64,000 nt of DNA from Phoronis australis (Eukaryota; Phoronida; Phoronidae): positions 628,393 through 692,392 of the forward strand of contig NMRA01000203.1 in NCBI GenBank assembly GCA_002633005.1, written 5' to 3'. The position numbers and the translations under genes are program-made. This document shows, one piece after another, positions 33,363 through 46,016 of this stretch. Every line of letters begins with the position of its first letter. Within the stretch, counting starts at the first letter, position 1. The notes under the pieces are model-generated. The model searched no databases. It was not told the origin of the DNA and saw only the letters and a program-made list of their open reading frames with translations.

Positions 33363-35676
33363 GTACAGTACATAGAAAATTCCAAAACACGCAAAAAGTA
33401 CGAGTGTTAAAGGTAAGATTTCTTTCGCTCTAATATCCCATGTAGTGTATAAATTTGATTTTAGTTGTTGTTAAGCAACTTATATTGGTGAGAAAACTCG
33501 CCACTTGACTACAAGGATGAAGCGACACCTAGTTAGCGATAAGAACTTACTTATAGCTCCCTTGCGAAAAGTCGCGTGACAACCGATAAATAAACACTAA
33601 GTTTTACCCGACAGCCGCTGTTTGTTGGGTACAATGGCGGCTTGGACTCGAAACCAAGGGGTGTCAAGAATGTTACGTTCCGAATGGTCAGTTAAGCCGT
33701 CACTCAACATCCTGGCGATAGGTCAGTTCACATATCTTTTGACACTTGGAAAACAATGATTGGCCAAAACCCTTTTGTCCACCTGACGTCACACGCTTGC
33801 TAGCGCCGCCGGTGGAGGTCATGATAATTCGCGAATCGTGGTAACCACTGATTTAGCCTCAGTGGACATTAAAGCAGCAAAAGTCAGACCAGTCACCGAT
33901 AGATTTGTAAGAAATAATGCTTTGTATTGTGACTTTCGTCTTCCTCAAAAGTTCACACAGTGAATTCTGAGGTTGCATTGAATAAGTTTACTCAACTTGC
34001 GGGTGTCTGATGTCCACCTTACACACTCCATGCAGCGGTTGTGTTTAGGTTCCAGCTTCAGCCTCGTTTGATTTACAGCAGTGATAAGCTGTCTACTGTC
34101 TGTGAGTGGAATGTGGTCCAGCATTCGATAATTTCATTTTTATCTTTAATTATGAAAGTTAATCATAAATTAGCGTCGACCACAACGGTATGTTTTTGTT
34201 CTAAATCGATTCACATTTGCTAAAGATTCCCCTACATATCCATGAATAGTTCCATTGAAGAACAGCACTTTCTGTGGCCTGCATACATTACGGCGTTTTC
34301 CCGTTGCTCCCAACTTGTTCGATTCTATAGCCCAACAACAAGTTAGGAATTTTACTTCTGTAGCCAATATCTTACACGACTGATAAACTCCATTTTGGCA
34401 TTTATTGTTGGAGGGTCAGCTCTCTCTTTCTTGATAATTGCTCTAATCTCGGCCAATAAGATCGTATCTACCCTGACTGGGCTGTGCTGTTAAAAATAAA
34501 AGTTAAGTTATAACATATTTGAACATAAACCAATAGAATTTCTGAAATCTTCGTCAAATGGTGATCATGTTTAGTTTTTGAATCGCCAAAATCGCCCAAC
34601 TGCAACCGAAGTTAAGACAATCTATTCTTTCCGAATACCAATTCACTCCCAGTTTGACTGTGTTCACAGGTGGTTTGTAATAAGCCTGGTAGATAATTGG
34701 CCTGCTTGTTGTCATAACATACAAAAGACTGTGCTTGGCAGTTAACAAAAAAGCTAGATGTTATCACACGCTCAGAACGCCCGACGTGTGGTAAAGTCCC
34801 TGAACGGGAAAACGCTGTCATGTACAAATGGTGTCATCACCCTGAGTCAAGTTACCAGTTGTGAAAGTGGGCACTAGTATCTAGTTATTGCGATCCAGGA
34901 CCGGAGTTAAGAGTTCATACTGACCGCAACAACCTAAACCATCGACGCGTCGACGTTAGTATGAAAGGCCCTTTAAGTGACCTGCCCTTGTAGAGCCTGC
35001 AATATTCTGATTATTCTCCATTTCAAGGCAAAATATCAACATCAGTCAAAGTATTAATTCACAGAAAGTTTTCAATGAATTATTAATCCCAGATGTTAAT
35101 ATTTTTCCAAAACCCGGCTACAATACTTTTTAGCAGGTTACTCTTGCCTAGCTGCCTGTGATCAAACTTGGCAAGGACTGTTTTGATTAATTGGTGCGAA
35201 AAAGTTGATGTAGCAAATAGTATTCTGTGGTTCACTGGCACAGCCAGAACTATTAACAAAAGTTTCTCAAAAACTTCCCTTGGTGTTTCATAAACGTCGG
35301 TCCCGCCCAATAGCCGGCAACGTTTCTCATTTGCCTAACTGGTGATTGATAACCATTATTATGACATTCACAATTATCTACACGAAATTGACATTATATT
35401 CCATTCTTTTTTGGACATTATGATTCTACAAAAACAATGACTTCATTGACACTTGGCTTTCCACTAACTAGTCCATGAACTCGGTTCTTGGACCTCCACT
35501 ATAGAGGCGCCAGCTTGCGTGTGACGTCAGATGCCAAAAGGGCATTGGTCAACATTCACCATTCTGCCAATGCACAGATTTCCCACCACGAATCGTTAAC
35601 ACTGCTACACTGAGTTGTGATTCGCTGATGGCTAGCCAATCCTGTTCTGGTATTTTTGCCTGTTTTGGAATTTTCT

Positions 35677-35822
35677 GTACCTGTAGCCATCCTGTCATCC
35701 ATTCTCTGTGTATTGTACCTGTAGCCATCCTGTCATCCATTCTCTGTGTATTGTACTTATAGCCATCCTGTCATCCATTCTCAGTGTATTGTACCTGTAG
35801 CCATCCTGGCATCCATTCTTTG
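35677..35822 (+). repeat. 38-bp tandem repeat, four copies
   Basis: The unit contains CCTGTAGCCATCCTGTCATC and CATTCTCTGTGTATTGTA. The last copies have single-base differences. Confidence 0.9.
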
Positions 35823-38561
35823 AATAAAGCTTGACAATGGTGCATGTTTTACCGCCAAAACATGTCGCTACATTTTAGAGAAGTTTTTGTCCTCATTCAA
35901 ACTTTATGAACTTCCCCTCAAGTGTAACACCTTTTGAAAATTGCTACAACATAGGCCACGTGATTAATTTTACAGAAACTAGGAATTAGTACTGTTGATC
36001 TTCACATTCATTTTTATGGTATTCATAAAAGTACGATATTATTGATGAGGACGCTTTGTAACAGATTATAGCATCGGAAAGGCACACAACCGCAACGTCA
36101 GACGCCTCGCTTCAACGTAAGTCCAGCTTAAAAACTAACCACGGCTTGCGAGTCCAATAAACAATTACGGTGTCACTATTCAGTGGACAACGTCATAAAT
36201 GACACATAGATTAATCATTTTAAAAACTCATTCTTCATACACATCGTTTCAACACCCCCGTCACGCAAAAATAAATGCGACTTGTCAACCCAATTTGCCG
36301 ATGTGCTCGGTTCTTCGTGTGGATGAAACATCTTTGATATTGGAACATTCGAACACCGAATGATAAAAATGAATAACAGAGACTCGACGGAGGGCGTATT
36401 TCGACTAATCAACTAGCGAAGCACCCGGTGTTACAGTTAATCACCACCAGCTGGTTGTGATGCAGGGATCACGTGATAATTTCCCTGCGCGTTCGGAAAT
36501 TTGATAATTGTACATTAATCAAAATGAACAACAGCGTGTCATGGATGAATAGTTTTCAGTGACTACAATGCAACAATATGGCCTAAGCAGCAAAACTGAC
36601 CCCCCTCACTGAAGGCAAAACGTCTGGCGTTTGTATATAATACAAGCATGAATATGATGACCATCGCAAATGGCTTCGTTACTTTTTTATCAGATTCGAA
36701 ACATGTTTGGTCGTCAAGCTGACGAAAAAAAAGAAACATGTTTACTTCGAGGAAGTCATTTCCGCCAATACCAGCTGCACTACTACGTGGGTATTGTAAA
36801 ACTGACAAAATGTTACGAAATGGTTAATCATCAAAGAAGTGCGTAAACGGGCAACAGACGCACTTTGGTGTTTGACAAACAACAAGAGTCAGGTTGGATT
36901 CACTTTTTCATACCACAGCATCTCTTAAGCTCGTAACGCAAGAAAAGGCTGCGAGTTTTGGTTTCCGGAGAAGGTCCAATCAAGGAACGCCAATGCGTTG
37001 CTGCGATTCTCTTGAATATGTTCATGTGAGTTTGACTGCCGCAGACTATTGCTTTCATAGTGAGAGAATGTTGATAAAACTGAATAATGCTCACAAAAAG
37101 GGTGATTTCAACGAATATAATTGCCTTCGCTAAGGCAAAGAACCCAGCCTAATTTAATGCCACGGCACTTCGCGAATGCAGTTATGTGCCTCGTCCGTGA
37201 ATATCACATAATAAACAGTGCCTCATGTTGCAGATGCATCGTATCAACCCCGTAAGCGCAATAATAACTTGAAGGGACAATGCTAACATAAAATCGCATA
37301 CTGTTTGTCTCCATAAGTGTCATTTTACCATATTGGTATCACAGAGAACAATTCAACATACCTTCATATTATCCTTCCTTTTATATGCGTATGCTAATCC
37401 AGCTTACATGCGTATGCACTTCGATCAGGCTTTCGATAAGACGTTTATTGGAAGGTCATGGAAAATCAATCCCAAAATCCACCATTGTCCCAATGAGAGT
37501 AATCGATAGCAATTAAATGTCTCATGATCTGTTGTACACACATTAACCGATCGATCATTTTTGCAGAACTCGATTGCGGTATGGTTAGTCAGTGCACATG
37601 TGTAGAAAATGGACTTTTGATCCTGGTTACTGATTTTACGGAGCAAAAAGATGAACGCAAAATGCCTCCTTTTTCAGAGTTTGGTACATGGGGGGTTGAG
37701 TCTGTCTTCTTGACGTTGTACTGAACGTAAATAAGCCTCTGCTTTATCAGCGCCGGACCTATATTGAGAATTAGTACATGCGCCTATGCGCGAACCATTT
37801 GAGTAAAACCATGTTTGACATTAATGCTCCTGAGTAGGTGTACCTCATAACTAAAACTATTCTCAACTATTTGACTCAAGGAACGTACTGGCAATTCTTG
37901 TGAAGAAAATAGGGCCGCATATAGGTAGCACCAGGACGTCATTACCAGGAAAGAACAACTAACTAAACTGCCGTTTTGGGTCTCCTTCTCCATGATGTTT
38001 TATTTAAAAGAAAACAAATTATTTCATCAGAATGTGTAAAGCTTTTTCTGAAGAAGGATATCGATAAACTCCCTTTGCAACATTCAACAGCGGTATAATT
38101 TTGTTCTTTGAAAATATCACTCATTGCACGCAATCGCGATTTCCCACACGCAGCCTCTATTCGGTTATTTACGCTTTTCCGTCGCTGTATAGATGGCGCA
38201 GTAGTCAATTTCTCCCTCATTAGCATATCAAACTTGCATGCTGTAATTGAGTTTTGCTCGTTAGTTGCTATATTAAATTGTATATTTACGTGAGTTTGTA
38301 GTAGATAAAGTGACAAAATATCTCATTTTGACGGATTTTATCCAGCAAGAAAAGTTATGTGGGACACGTTGTGTCGGCTCCGTTTAGGGAAGCAATATTT
38401 GAGGAGTGGTCCGGTCTAGTCTTCCGTGAACTAAACCGGAATATTGTGGATGGAATCGCCATAATTGGACTTAAGAAGAAAATAATTATGATCGACACTG
38501 ACATGCGAAGTGTCAGCAGTGCAGTGTGCAAAGCAGCTTGTTTATGAGTCCTCTGGCCCCG

Positions 38562-38783
38562 TCAGCGCGTGTTCTGAGCGACTACTAGTAGGCCTAGTAC
38601 CAGTACAGTCACTATAAGCACGGACAGCACCACTGCTGGAAGTGAGTAGACGGAATCTTTCCCCCGGCCCCAGTTGGCGTACCTCAGGACTCCCACCCCA
38701 GCCTGATTGCGGTTCAATGGCAGCTGGTTGTGATGGGGGGATGTTTCAAAGGCGATCAGAAAAATTCTGGTTGCTATGACCAT
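38562..38783 (-). CDS. Possible small single-pass membrane protein or terminal exon
   Basis: This is a 73-codon minus-strand frame ending at TGA 38562-38564. After a polar segment (NQLPLNRNQAGVGVLRYANW) it has a long hydrophobic helix (LPAVVLSVLIVTVLVLGLLV) and ends AQNTR. A 20-residue helix next to a short basic end is not typical of random frames. However, the start context is weak and there is no homology, so it may be the last exon of a membrane protein or chance. Confidence 0.25.
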   Translation of the reverse strand: MVIATRIFLIAFETSPHHNQLPLNRNQAGVGVLRYANWGRGKDSVYSLPAVVLSVLIVTVLVLGLLVVAQNTR

Positions 38784-40190
38784 TTGTGCAGATAAAATAG
38801 AGGTAGATTTTATTTTGATTTCCTGGGTCTAAAAACATGGGACGGGAGTTAGGAAATTATTTATGTACCTCAGTGTTTTGTATCATTGGTCACGTGACAC
38901 TGCGTCTAATTTTTATCAATTCATGGTATCGACAAAACTCTTGAGTTGTTGTATACTTTCCAAAGCTCACTCGATCTAATGACCCTCATTGCAAAGCACG
39001 TGACTTTGTTCATGATTGGCTTTGCCTTAGAGCAGCATATGTTTCTTTAGATACTGCGACAAGCTGCATAGTTTGACTTGTTTGCACCAAAAGGTGTTGA
39101 CATGCAGCTTTTCTTTCAATTGCATAAGTAGGAAAATAGACAAAGGATATGTAGACCACAAACAATCATTTAAGTACATAACTTAACTTTAAAGCATGCT
39201 AGCATGTAAATACGCCTTCACGGTGAAAGGACTTAACCAAAAAAAAATTATTGAAAAGGTACCGTGTTTCGAATGAATGAATTTTTACCTGTACAGTACT
39301 AGTTCAATGTTGTTCCTGTGATTTTCTTACCTCTGTCTTTCTATCCAGACTTGGCATACCTCTTTCAGTGCACCAAAAGTGCAGACACAGAGGTAATTTA
39401 CTGTATCTACACCATTCCTTCTTGGCGTTTCTGCGTACGCTGGATGTTTCCATTTGAGAAGAGTTCGTTGATATTCATGGACACAAACCTTTCCCCGCCT
39501 CTTTATTTTAGAATATCTGAGGCTAGGTAGTAAAAAGTGAACATGTACATTTCCACTAGAATTTCGGTCTGCCACAGTTGTGCTTGATTTAGAAGTGAGA
39601 TTTAAAGTTTTGGGGTTTCCAGGTAGTGCCAGTTATAGGAATGAGCTGTGAAGTTTTTGGGTCTCAAAAAGACTTTCTTACACTCCCCTGGATATGTCTT
39701 TATCCTGTATGATTTCGTTGGGTGTTCCGCTCGACATGCCTTGGTTTTCAAAGTCAGTTTTCTCAACTGACTAATGGACACCAAAATGATTCTCAAAATG
39801 TGGGCGCATAATATCCGGCTATTGCTCTAAGACATCTAGATTCTAATTGTTTGTTTGTTATGACATCGTTATGACCTTTTGGACCCAGTGAAGTAAAAGT
39901 TAAAATCAGAAAATTAAAAGAGAATAACTTCCCAGCAGCAAACAATGGGTGCAACCACACCGATTAATCCAAACACATAATTTTATAAAAATGTCAAATG
40001 CTAACTGCTGCCACGGTTACCTCAATCGAAAAAATTCAAAACCTTCAAAAGTTTTGAGAATGTCACGTGGTTGGGCATGTCTAGTCCTATCTGTGAGTTC
40101 AATTAAATCGTGTTGCAGATACATCAACAGTAAATTTCCTAAATGTGTGCCCCTCACACACTTTAAACATTGTCATGTTTCCCTTTGCAG

Positions 40191-40456
40191 ATTACACAAT
40201 CCAATGTCAAACAACGGGTGTCATGACTATTACAAAGTCAAGATTGACAAAGTCATCCTACACTTTTGACGAACATGTGATTAGCGACTTTGTAAGAACA
40301 ATTTGTCGTAAATATACCAATGATTGTATTGCTGGTTTCCTCAGAGGAAAGGCAGGCAGAAGCCTTGAAGGCAGAGGTACGCGAACAAAAGGCGCCATGG
40401 GTTTGCGTGATATGAACTCGGTGCTTCATCGTCTGGTAGAAGTTAATAAAATGTGA
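40191..40456 (+). CDS. Orphan 3'-terminal exon, unknown gene
   Basis: A strong acceptor (GTTTCCCTTTGCAG) is followed by 266 bases open in one frame (two bases completing a codon, then 88 codons and TGA). It encodes YTIQCQTTGVMTITKSRL, then SSYTFDEHVISDFVRTICRK, a Gly/Arg-rich turn, and MNSVLHRLVEVNKM at the end. A polyA signal AATAAA sits at 40730-40735. Composition looks like real protein: mixed helix-forming residues, no repeats, no low complexity. I do not recognise the family. A 44-base segment at 39349-39392, with a good polypyrimidine acceptor and a GTAATT donor, could be the preceding exon, but the link is speculative. Confidence 0.38.
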
Positions 40457-40729
40457 CTAAATTGAGGGATATCATATCATTTGCTCAAGTTATCCAAACA
40501 ATTTCTTATTGACCTGTTTCTGAATTTGTCTAGCCATTGTCCATGTACTGTTAATAGCACAACACACAGTGTACTTTTAAGAGTTATCATTGTTGAATTT
40601 TCCTGATCTATGAACATCACAGCCGTTATGATATCACAATGACTTAACGAATGTTAAACAACTAATTCAGTCAACATAATGCAAAGTACACAAGTAATAT
40701 TTGCACACAGAGAGGTACTATTCAAACCA

Positions 40730-40735
40730 AATAAA
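40730..40735 (+). promoter_or_regulatory. PolyA signal after the orphan exon
   Basis: AATAAA is 274 bases downstream of the TGA that ends the orphan terminal exon. It supports a plus-strand gene end here. Confidence 0.35.
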
Positions 40736-42234
40736 CGCTTGGGTAAAATACTTGTAGTAGCAGTCGTATGGTATTCAGAGTACTGGTAGGCTTGATACTA
40801 TTATGATTTTGTCACGCAAAACAGTACATTGTTGTGTCCCTAAGTCTTCTGCTTTTTCCAGAGTGGAATCTCTTTTGCATACAGAGGAACATTTCGGTAT
40901 CCTTGTCCAGTTGCATCAGAAACTCTGACCTCTCTCTACAGTTTCTTTGTCTGTACATTATGTGGAAATTTTACTGATGTCACAGTTTTCCACCTGTTAT
41001 GTACTTGTACTGGCTAAAAAGTTTCAAGAGCACTACCATTCAGCTTTAGCAGAGAAATGCAGTAACCCGGATGTGTGGTGAGGTCATCGTAGCAGAAAGC
41101 TATGAGAAAATGTATAGTTGTACAAGGTCGTAGGTCTGAAATGAAATAATGAGAACAATACTTTATTTGTTGTTGCATTATACAACTACCAGCAGCTTCA
41201 TCGAATTGGACTTAACGTAGGTTGAAGTCTGCTTAAATGCTGATACATGTGTTGCGGTATTTGCTGCTATCAACAGCAAGTCAAAAGGTAAGGTTGCGTG
41301 TAGTTAATTTAATGCAAAACAGTAGCTTGTAATTGGCAATTTTCATTTCTAGAATGTCTTCTGTCTCCTGATTAGCCAAATATTAATTTTTGAATACAGT
41401 CTGTCTCACGGATTTATAGGGTGTAAACGGGCATATTGTCCCAGGCCACCCTTCCAACAGCGGGCACCGTTTGAGAGGGCCCCATAAAATATGAAAGGTA
41501 TATTGCCCAAATACTTTATTATGAAAAGTTATATCAGTTAAAATAACTCGAAAATAGTGACAATGGGTTTTATAATCCGGTCATCCTGCTCCTATCATCG
41601 GGCCACCTCCCTTAAAATGGAACTTGCACGCTAATTCCTTATCTCTGTGGTTGCATATAGCGACGATGTGAATATGAATTAAGAAGGTTGAAAATGATTC
41701 GCTGTAAATTACTCAGCCGTATCCAGTAAGTGTCGTGAAGTGGTGTTGGGGAATAACACTGTATGATGTGGGCTATATGAATCCCCCAAGGTATGTCATT
41801 AGCGCAACGGTCACCTATTTGCATAATTTTATGTTTTCACATTTAAAAGATTTCATTGAATACAATTGGACGTTGTTTAGCGTACATGATGTTCAAATGG
41901 CATTGTCGTTTAGTTACTGCTATACATTAGCATAGTAAGGAGCATGTACATACGTCTTTAACAAAAATTGAAGATAAGAGAAGCAACTGATTTCACTGTT
42001 TTGGACCAACCTGTGAATGACCCTTTAAAACGGGAAAAGGGTAGCAGTGGATGTCATCAGCAGGCACCATCCACGAGCTGAGATTTATATGAAATGTTCA
42101 AAATCAAATTTTATTTTGGTACCAGAAGTCGGGTTCATGACAGTTTCAAGAGTGTTCATATACGTGTCAAATAATTGTATATTTGACTCGTAGACAGGCG
42201 TGTCTGTTATGTTACTTGGACAAGAGCTCGTAGG

Positions 42235-42390
42235 CAGTGCTGTAGTGGTAAAATTAGAGGTAAGTACGCACCTAAAGCCCACCGTATCGCCTTGAGCACT
42301 GAACGTAACTTACGCGGCGTAGGCGCTACGTTCAAACGCCAAAAGGTGGCTGGCTGCGCCTGCGTGCGCCTACGCTCCACTACAGCACTT
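42235..42390. mobile_element. hAT-type MITE, copy 1
   Basis: This 156-base element starts CAGTGCTGTAGTGG and ends CCACTACAGCACTT. It is about 85-90% alike to 49118-49273. The flanks CTCGTAGG and TTGGTAGG match at six of eight positions, a worn 8-bp target duplication. Confidence 0.8.
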
Positions 42391-43239
42391 TTGGTAGGCT
42401 ATAAAATGTGTAATAGGCAACATTGTGAGCATGAAAGATTTACTGTGATCAAAAACATTTTCATTCGCATTACGCTATGTGCGATCCATGTTCCTGCAGT
42501 CATCGACTCAAGCTTTAGCTGTAAGGATGCAGATAGTAAAATTATTTGATAGTCAACAATGTAAACATTAAAAATTATTTGCGAGTATTCTTTTCACTTA
42601 GAATTCTGTCTGCCTTGCGGTTGCTCAATGTTTTTTTGAGTTTCAGGGGATATACATGCAGATTACAAATGTGTTTTTGAGCGGCTCCACCGGGCGCCTA
42701 CGCTATGGTATACTTTTCGAAAGAGATTTCATGGGTTTAATCTTATGTGTCATCACAGTTGGTTGTGAAGAGCCGCGGGATTGCGACCTTCTTTTGCACT
42801 GGCATGGAGGTGGGGTTCGCTCATGATAGCCTAGATACGCCTATGACAGTACCCCATATTACCACTCTCAGGGTATTTAACAAGTAAGCCTAAAGTGCTA
42901 AGACCGTTCCTTCGCCGCGCTAGTACATAGTCCTCTTTTTCAATCTGGCGGTTAATATTTTTTAAAACCGACTGATTGAGCTCGTGACCGTTTAGCGCGA
43001 ACAACTAGCGATTATACAAATGGACACGTGATCTACGGTGATTTGTTTAGACACTGTCCATCAGCAAGGAGTAGTAGTAGATTCTTTCAATGGACTCGAG
43101 AAACTATCGTAGAAGTGAGCCGCGCGATGTCTGAATAAATACAAGGCGTAATTACATTTATGCGACAAATCTCAGCAGACAAGGACCGTTGCGCTGCTGG
43201 TACTGGCTGATGAGGACGTAGATTGTAAAAGCTGTTGAG

Positions 43240-43315
43240 ATGCATATCAACAAAACTGTTCTTGAATTGGACGATACCAGTCAAGATGTTATTGGCATTT
43301 ATCTGATAATTCTAG
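43240..43315 (+). CDS. Opsin exon 1: N terminus and start of TM1
   Basis: This 76-base exon begins at an ATG with an in-frame TAG upstream and ends at the donor CTAG|GTAAGT in phase 1. It encodes MHINKTVLELDDTS followed by QDVIGIYLIIL. NKT at residues 4-6 is an N-glycosylation sequon, as expected for an opsin N terminus. The hydrophobic end runs directly into the next exon, completing TM1 (IYLIILALISVIGNVLL across the junction). The matching phase and the seamless helix are the reasons for choosing this start. Confidence 0.78.
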
Positions 43316-43329
43316 GTAAGTTTTAAATA

Positions 43330-43605
43330 ATACGTGCGTGCACCCTGCCGTAAAAAAACGGGGAACTCGAATTTTTGAGAATGTGGACCTTTTACTAAGA
43401 TTCACGGGGTACGTTCAGAGCTATGAATTGTGCATTTGCAAATTTTTTTGTTGTCCCTGCCTTTTTAGTGGACTTTGGTCTCGTTTTCTATTTTTTCGGA
43501 ATTTTTGTTCCTCTGAGGAAAATTTGTTTGCTCACTTCGCCAAATGGGAGGGACACGTTTGAGCCCCACGAGCGCTCCCCCCCCCTGAGTGCGAGCATGT
43601 AATAA
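43330..43605 (-). repeat. GCGCACCCAG-type repeat, copy 4 (inverted)
   Basis: The minus strand shows GGCTCAAACGTGTCCCTCCC, CATTTGGCGAAGTG and the AATTCGAG block of the family. It lies in opsin intron 1, 15 bases after the exon-1 donor. Confidence 0.6.
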
Positions 43606-44482
43606 GTAAATCTGCGCATGTTTCCTGTTTGGGCAGGACAAACTCATGAAAGTCTTGTATTGTGACGGGGAAGGGGTATCGTGAAGAAGTCTTCAGAGGT
43701 CTATTACATGAGAATTGATTTTTTCTTGGTCTTAAAAGACCCAGACTGAAATTTGGTCTCACACAACTATTTCATGAAAAATTATCAAAATTCATTTAAG
43801 CAAAAGAACAAAGTATCTGAGAATAAGCCCACACTTAGAAAATGTGTAGAAATTATTTCCAGGCACTGATATGCCAATAATTACATTACTAAACCTTAAT
43901 TTGATAATTATTAGGTGTGAATGTAAGACAAAAAATGTTTGTGTCACGAAACAGGCCACTGTGGATCTAATTGATGCCATTGTCACGTAAAATTCATCAC
44001 GCTAAACGGATGAGTTTCTAAGCTCAAGGTTGGGTAGGACCCTAGAAAAATTTGGCTGACTACGGAACATCATATCTCAGAGATGGCTGATCGGATTCAT
44101 ATCAAACTTTCAGACACTGTGCCTTATGCTCTGTTAAGAATTGTTTATAAAATATTCCACTTTCGCATGAACGGCTATCAAAAACAGGAATTTCATTATT
44201 TTTATAAATTTATAAATTTTTATAAATTATCTTTAAAATTACATAAAGAGAAAACTGTAACATCATTTTTGTCATCTCATCTTGAACATATAATTATGTC
44301 AAATAAAATTTTATCACGTTATTGTTTTCCTATCCATCCTCTCTGAAACCCTTGACAATCCTCAGAAGTTGAGAGAAAAAGTTGAAAACTCCTCTCCACG
44401 GTATCTGGTCAGAATTCTTACAAGTAAATTTCTCCTGAACACTGTTAACACACGTGTACGAATATCGCAAATTTCTTTTCAG

Positions 44483-44645
44483 CCCTCATCTCAGTGATTG
44501 GAAATGTGCTCCTCGTTTCTTCGTTTGTCAAAATGGGTGAATGGCGCAGTGGAGTCAATTTCTTTATTATCAACATGGCGCTCAGTGACATTCTGTGCTC
44601 AGGATTCATGTATATTTTAGCCGCGTTATCAAGTTTGAATCGAAG
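44483..44645 (+). CDS. Opsin exon 2: TM1-TM2
   Basis: This 163-base exon (phase 1 in, phase 2 out) has acceptor ATTTCTTTTCAG and donor CGAAG|GTAAGC. It encodes ALISVIGNVLLVSSFVKM, a short first intracellular loop (GEWRSGVNF) and FIINMALSDILCSGFMYIL. GN in TM1 and LSD in TM2 are the conserved N1.50 and D2.50 positions of class A receptors. It ends at the start of the first extracellular loop, so the next exon must carry TM3. Confidence 0.88.
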
Positions 44646-45077
44646 GTAAGCAACCATTAAAACGGTTATTGTATATTTCGCTTAAAAACTCGTAGAGATA
44701 GCGCATGAGTGGCCCATTACGGATTTTCGTTGGGATTTCTTTGTTTTTACCCTGGGATTTCTTCATTTTAAAGCACAATGAAGCCAAAAAAGAGCAATTT
44801 TATTCTGTTTTGTGCTATTTTCCAATTCGAATATAAAGAAAATCCCAGCATTCATCAATCATCACTGGTGGCATACACTAAGCATTTAAAAATGGGCAGA
44901 TGTTAATGTTCGTGCGATTAATTTCGTCATCTGAAGAAATTTTACCGCAGCCATTCTAATCAGCCAACTACCGTGGCCGGTTACACGAAACAGTCCCAAA
45001 CAGAGACTCAACTAGTCCCTAAAGCTGCACATTTGAGTACCTCTTCGGTTCACTCACAAATGTTATTTGTTTCTAGA

Positions 45078-45345
45078 GGTATATCTTTATTGTGAGCTCC
45101 TCTTTAGTTGTTGACAGTTTCGTAAAATATATTTAAAAGCTAATTGAGACTCTTACTCTGAAATATATAGATACTTTGTATTTAAATTCGACTCGTCTAT
45201 TTTCATTAACATTGAGAATTCAACGTTGAGCTAAAATGACTTAGTAACGAATATAAAACAGCAGTAGAAAGAACAATCAGTGTTTGCGCAAGTCTGCAAA
45301 GGCGATAGTTGTGTCCCTATTTGGTGCAGTTTCATGCAACCGGAC
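45078..45345 (+). repeat. Interspersed repeat, copy 2
   Basis: Diverged second copy of the element at 2340-2700, with the same block order and some deletions. It lies in the opsin intron after exon 2. Confidence 0.6.
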
Positions 45346-45740
45346 ACAGGCACTTCAGAGTGTAGGATTTTACTCTCATGCTTGCTCACTTGAATTGAAG
45401 TGTGTATGTGAGCAAATATATGTAAGCCATCTAACTTGACTACAACTACCCGAAGTCTTTTTTATTAAATATTCCCTGATACAGAATAGATCAAAGAACA
45501 TGGATCTGGAGACCTGATCTTGTAGTAGAAGTGAGTGCACGCCTATCGTATAGGCAAAGAAATCGAAGTTTACTACTCAATAAATTTTGGACTGCATTAT
45601 AATCATTATTTAACTATGATTAAAATATAATTATTAATGTTTCAACATGCGCGAGATATTTGCCACACGATCTATTACAATGTCATAAGAAGCAAATAAA
45701 CAGTGTGTCACCTGGAAGCAGTAGAAAGTACCACCGTCTT

Positions 45741-46016
45741 AACTGGATGGTGACCATCCCTAACTGGATGGTGACCATCCCTAACTGGATGGTGACCATC
45801 CCTAACTGGATGGTGACCATCCCTAACTGGATGGTGACCATCCCTAACTGGATGGTGACCATCCCTAACAGGATGGTGACCATCCCTAACAGGATGGTGA
45901 CCATCTCTAACTGGATGGTCACCATCCCTAACTGGATGGTCACCATCCCTAACAGGATGGTCACCATCTCTAACTGGATGGTGACCATCCCTAACTGGAT
46001 GGTGACCATCCCTAAC
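45741..46016. repeat. 21-bp hairpin minisatellite running into the gap
   Basis: Thirteen visible copies of AACTGGATGGTGACCATCCC plus T. Each unit contains GGATGGT and ACCATCC around one central base, a perfect hairpin. In three copies the centre is C instead of G. The array runs straight into the Ns, so its true length is unknown. The long frames across it are artefacts of a 21-base period. Confidence 0.95.

Larger units (their letters stand above)
31290..40190. other. Mostly intergenic sequence
   Basis: Between the lectin gene and the orphan exon I found the 33216 repeat, the 35677 tandem repeat and the possible small membrane ORF at 38562. The missing Met exon of the lectin gene may lie in the left part. 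Nothing else is supportable. Confidence 0.4.
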
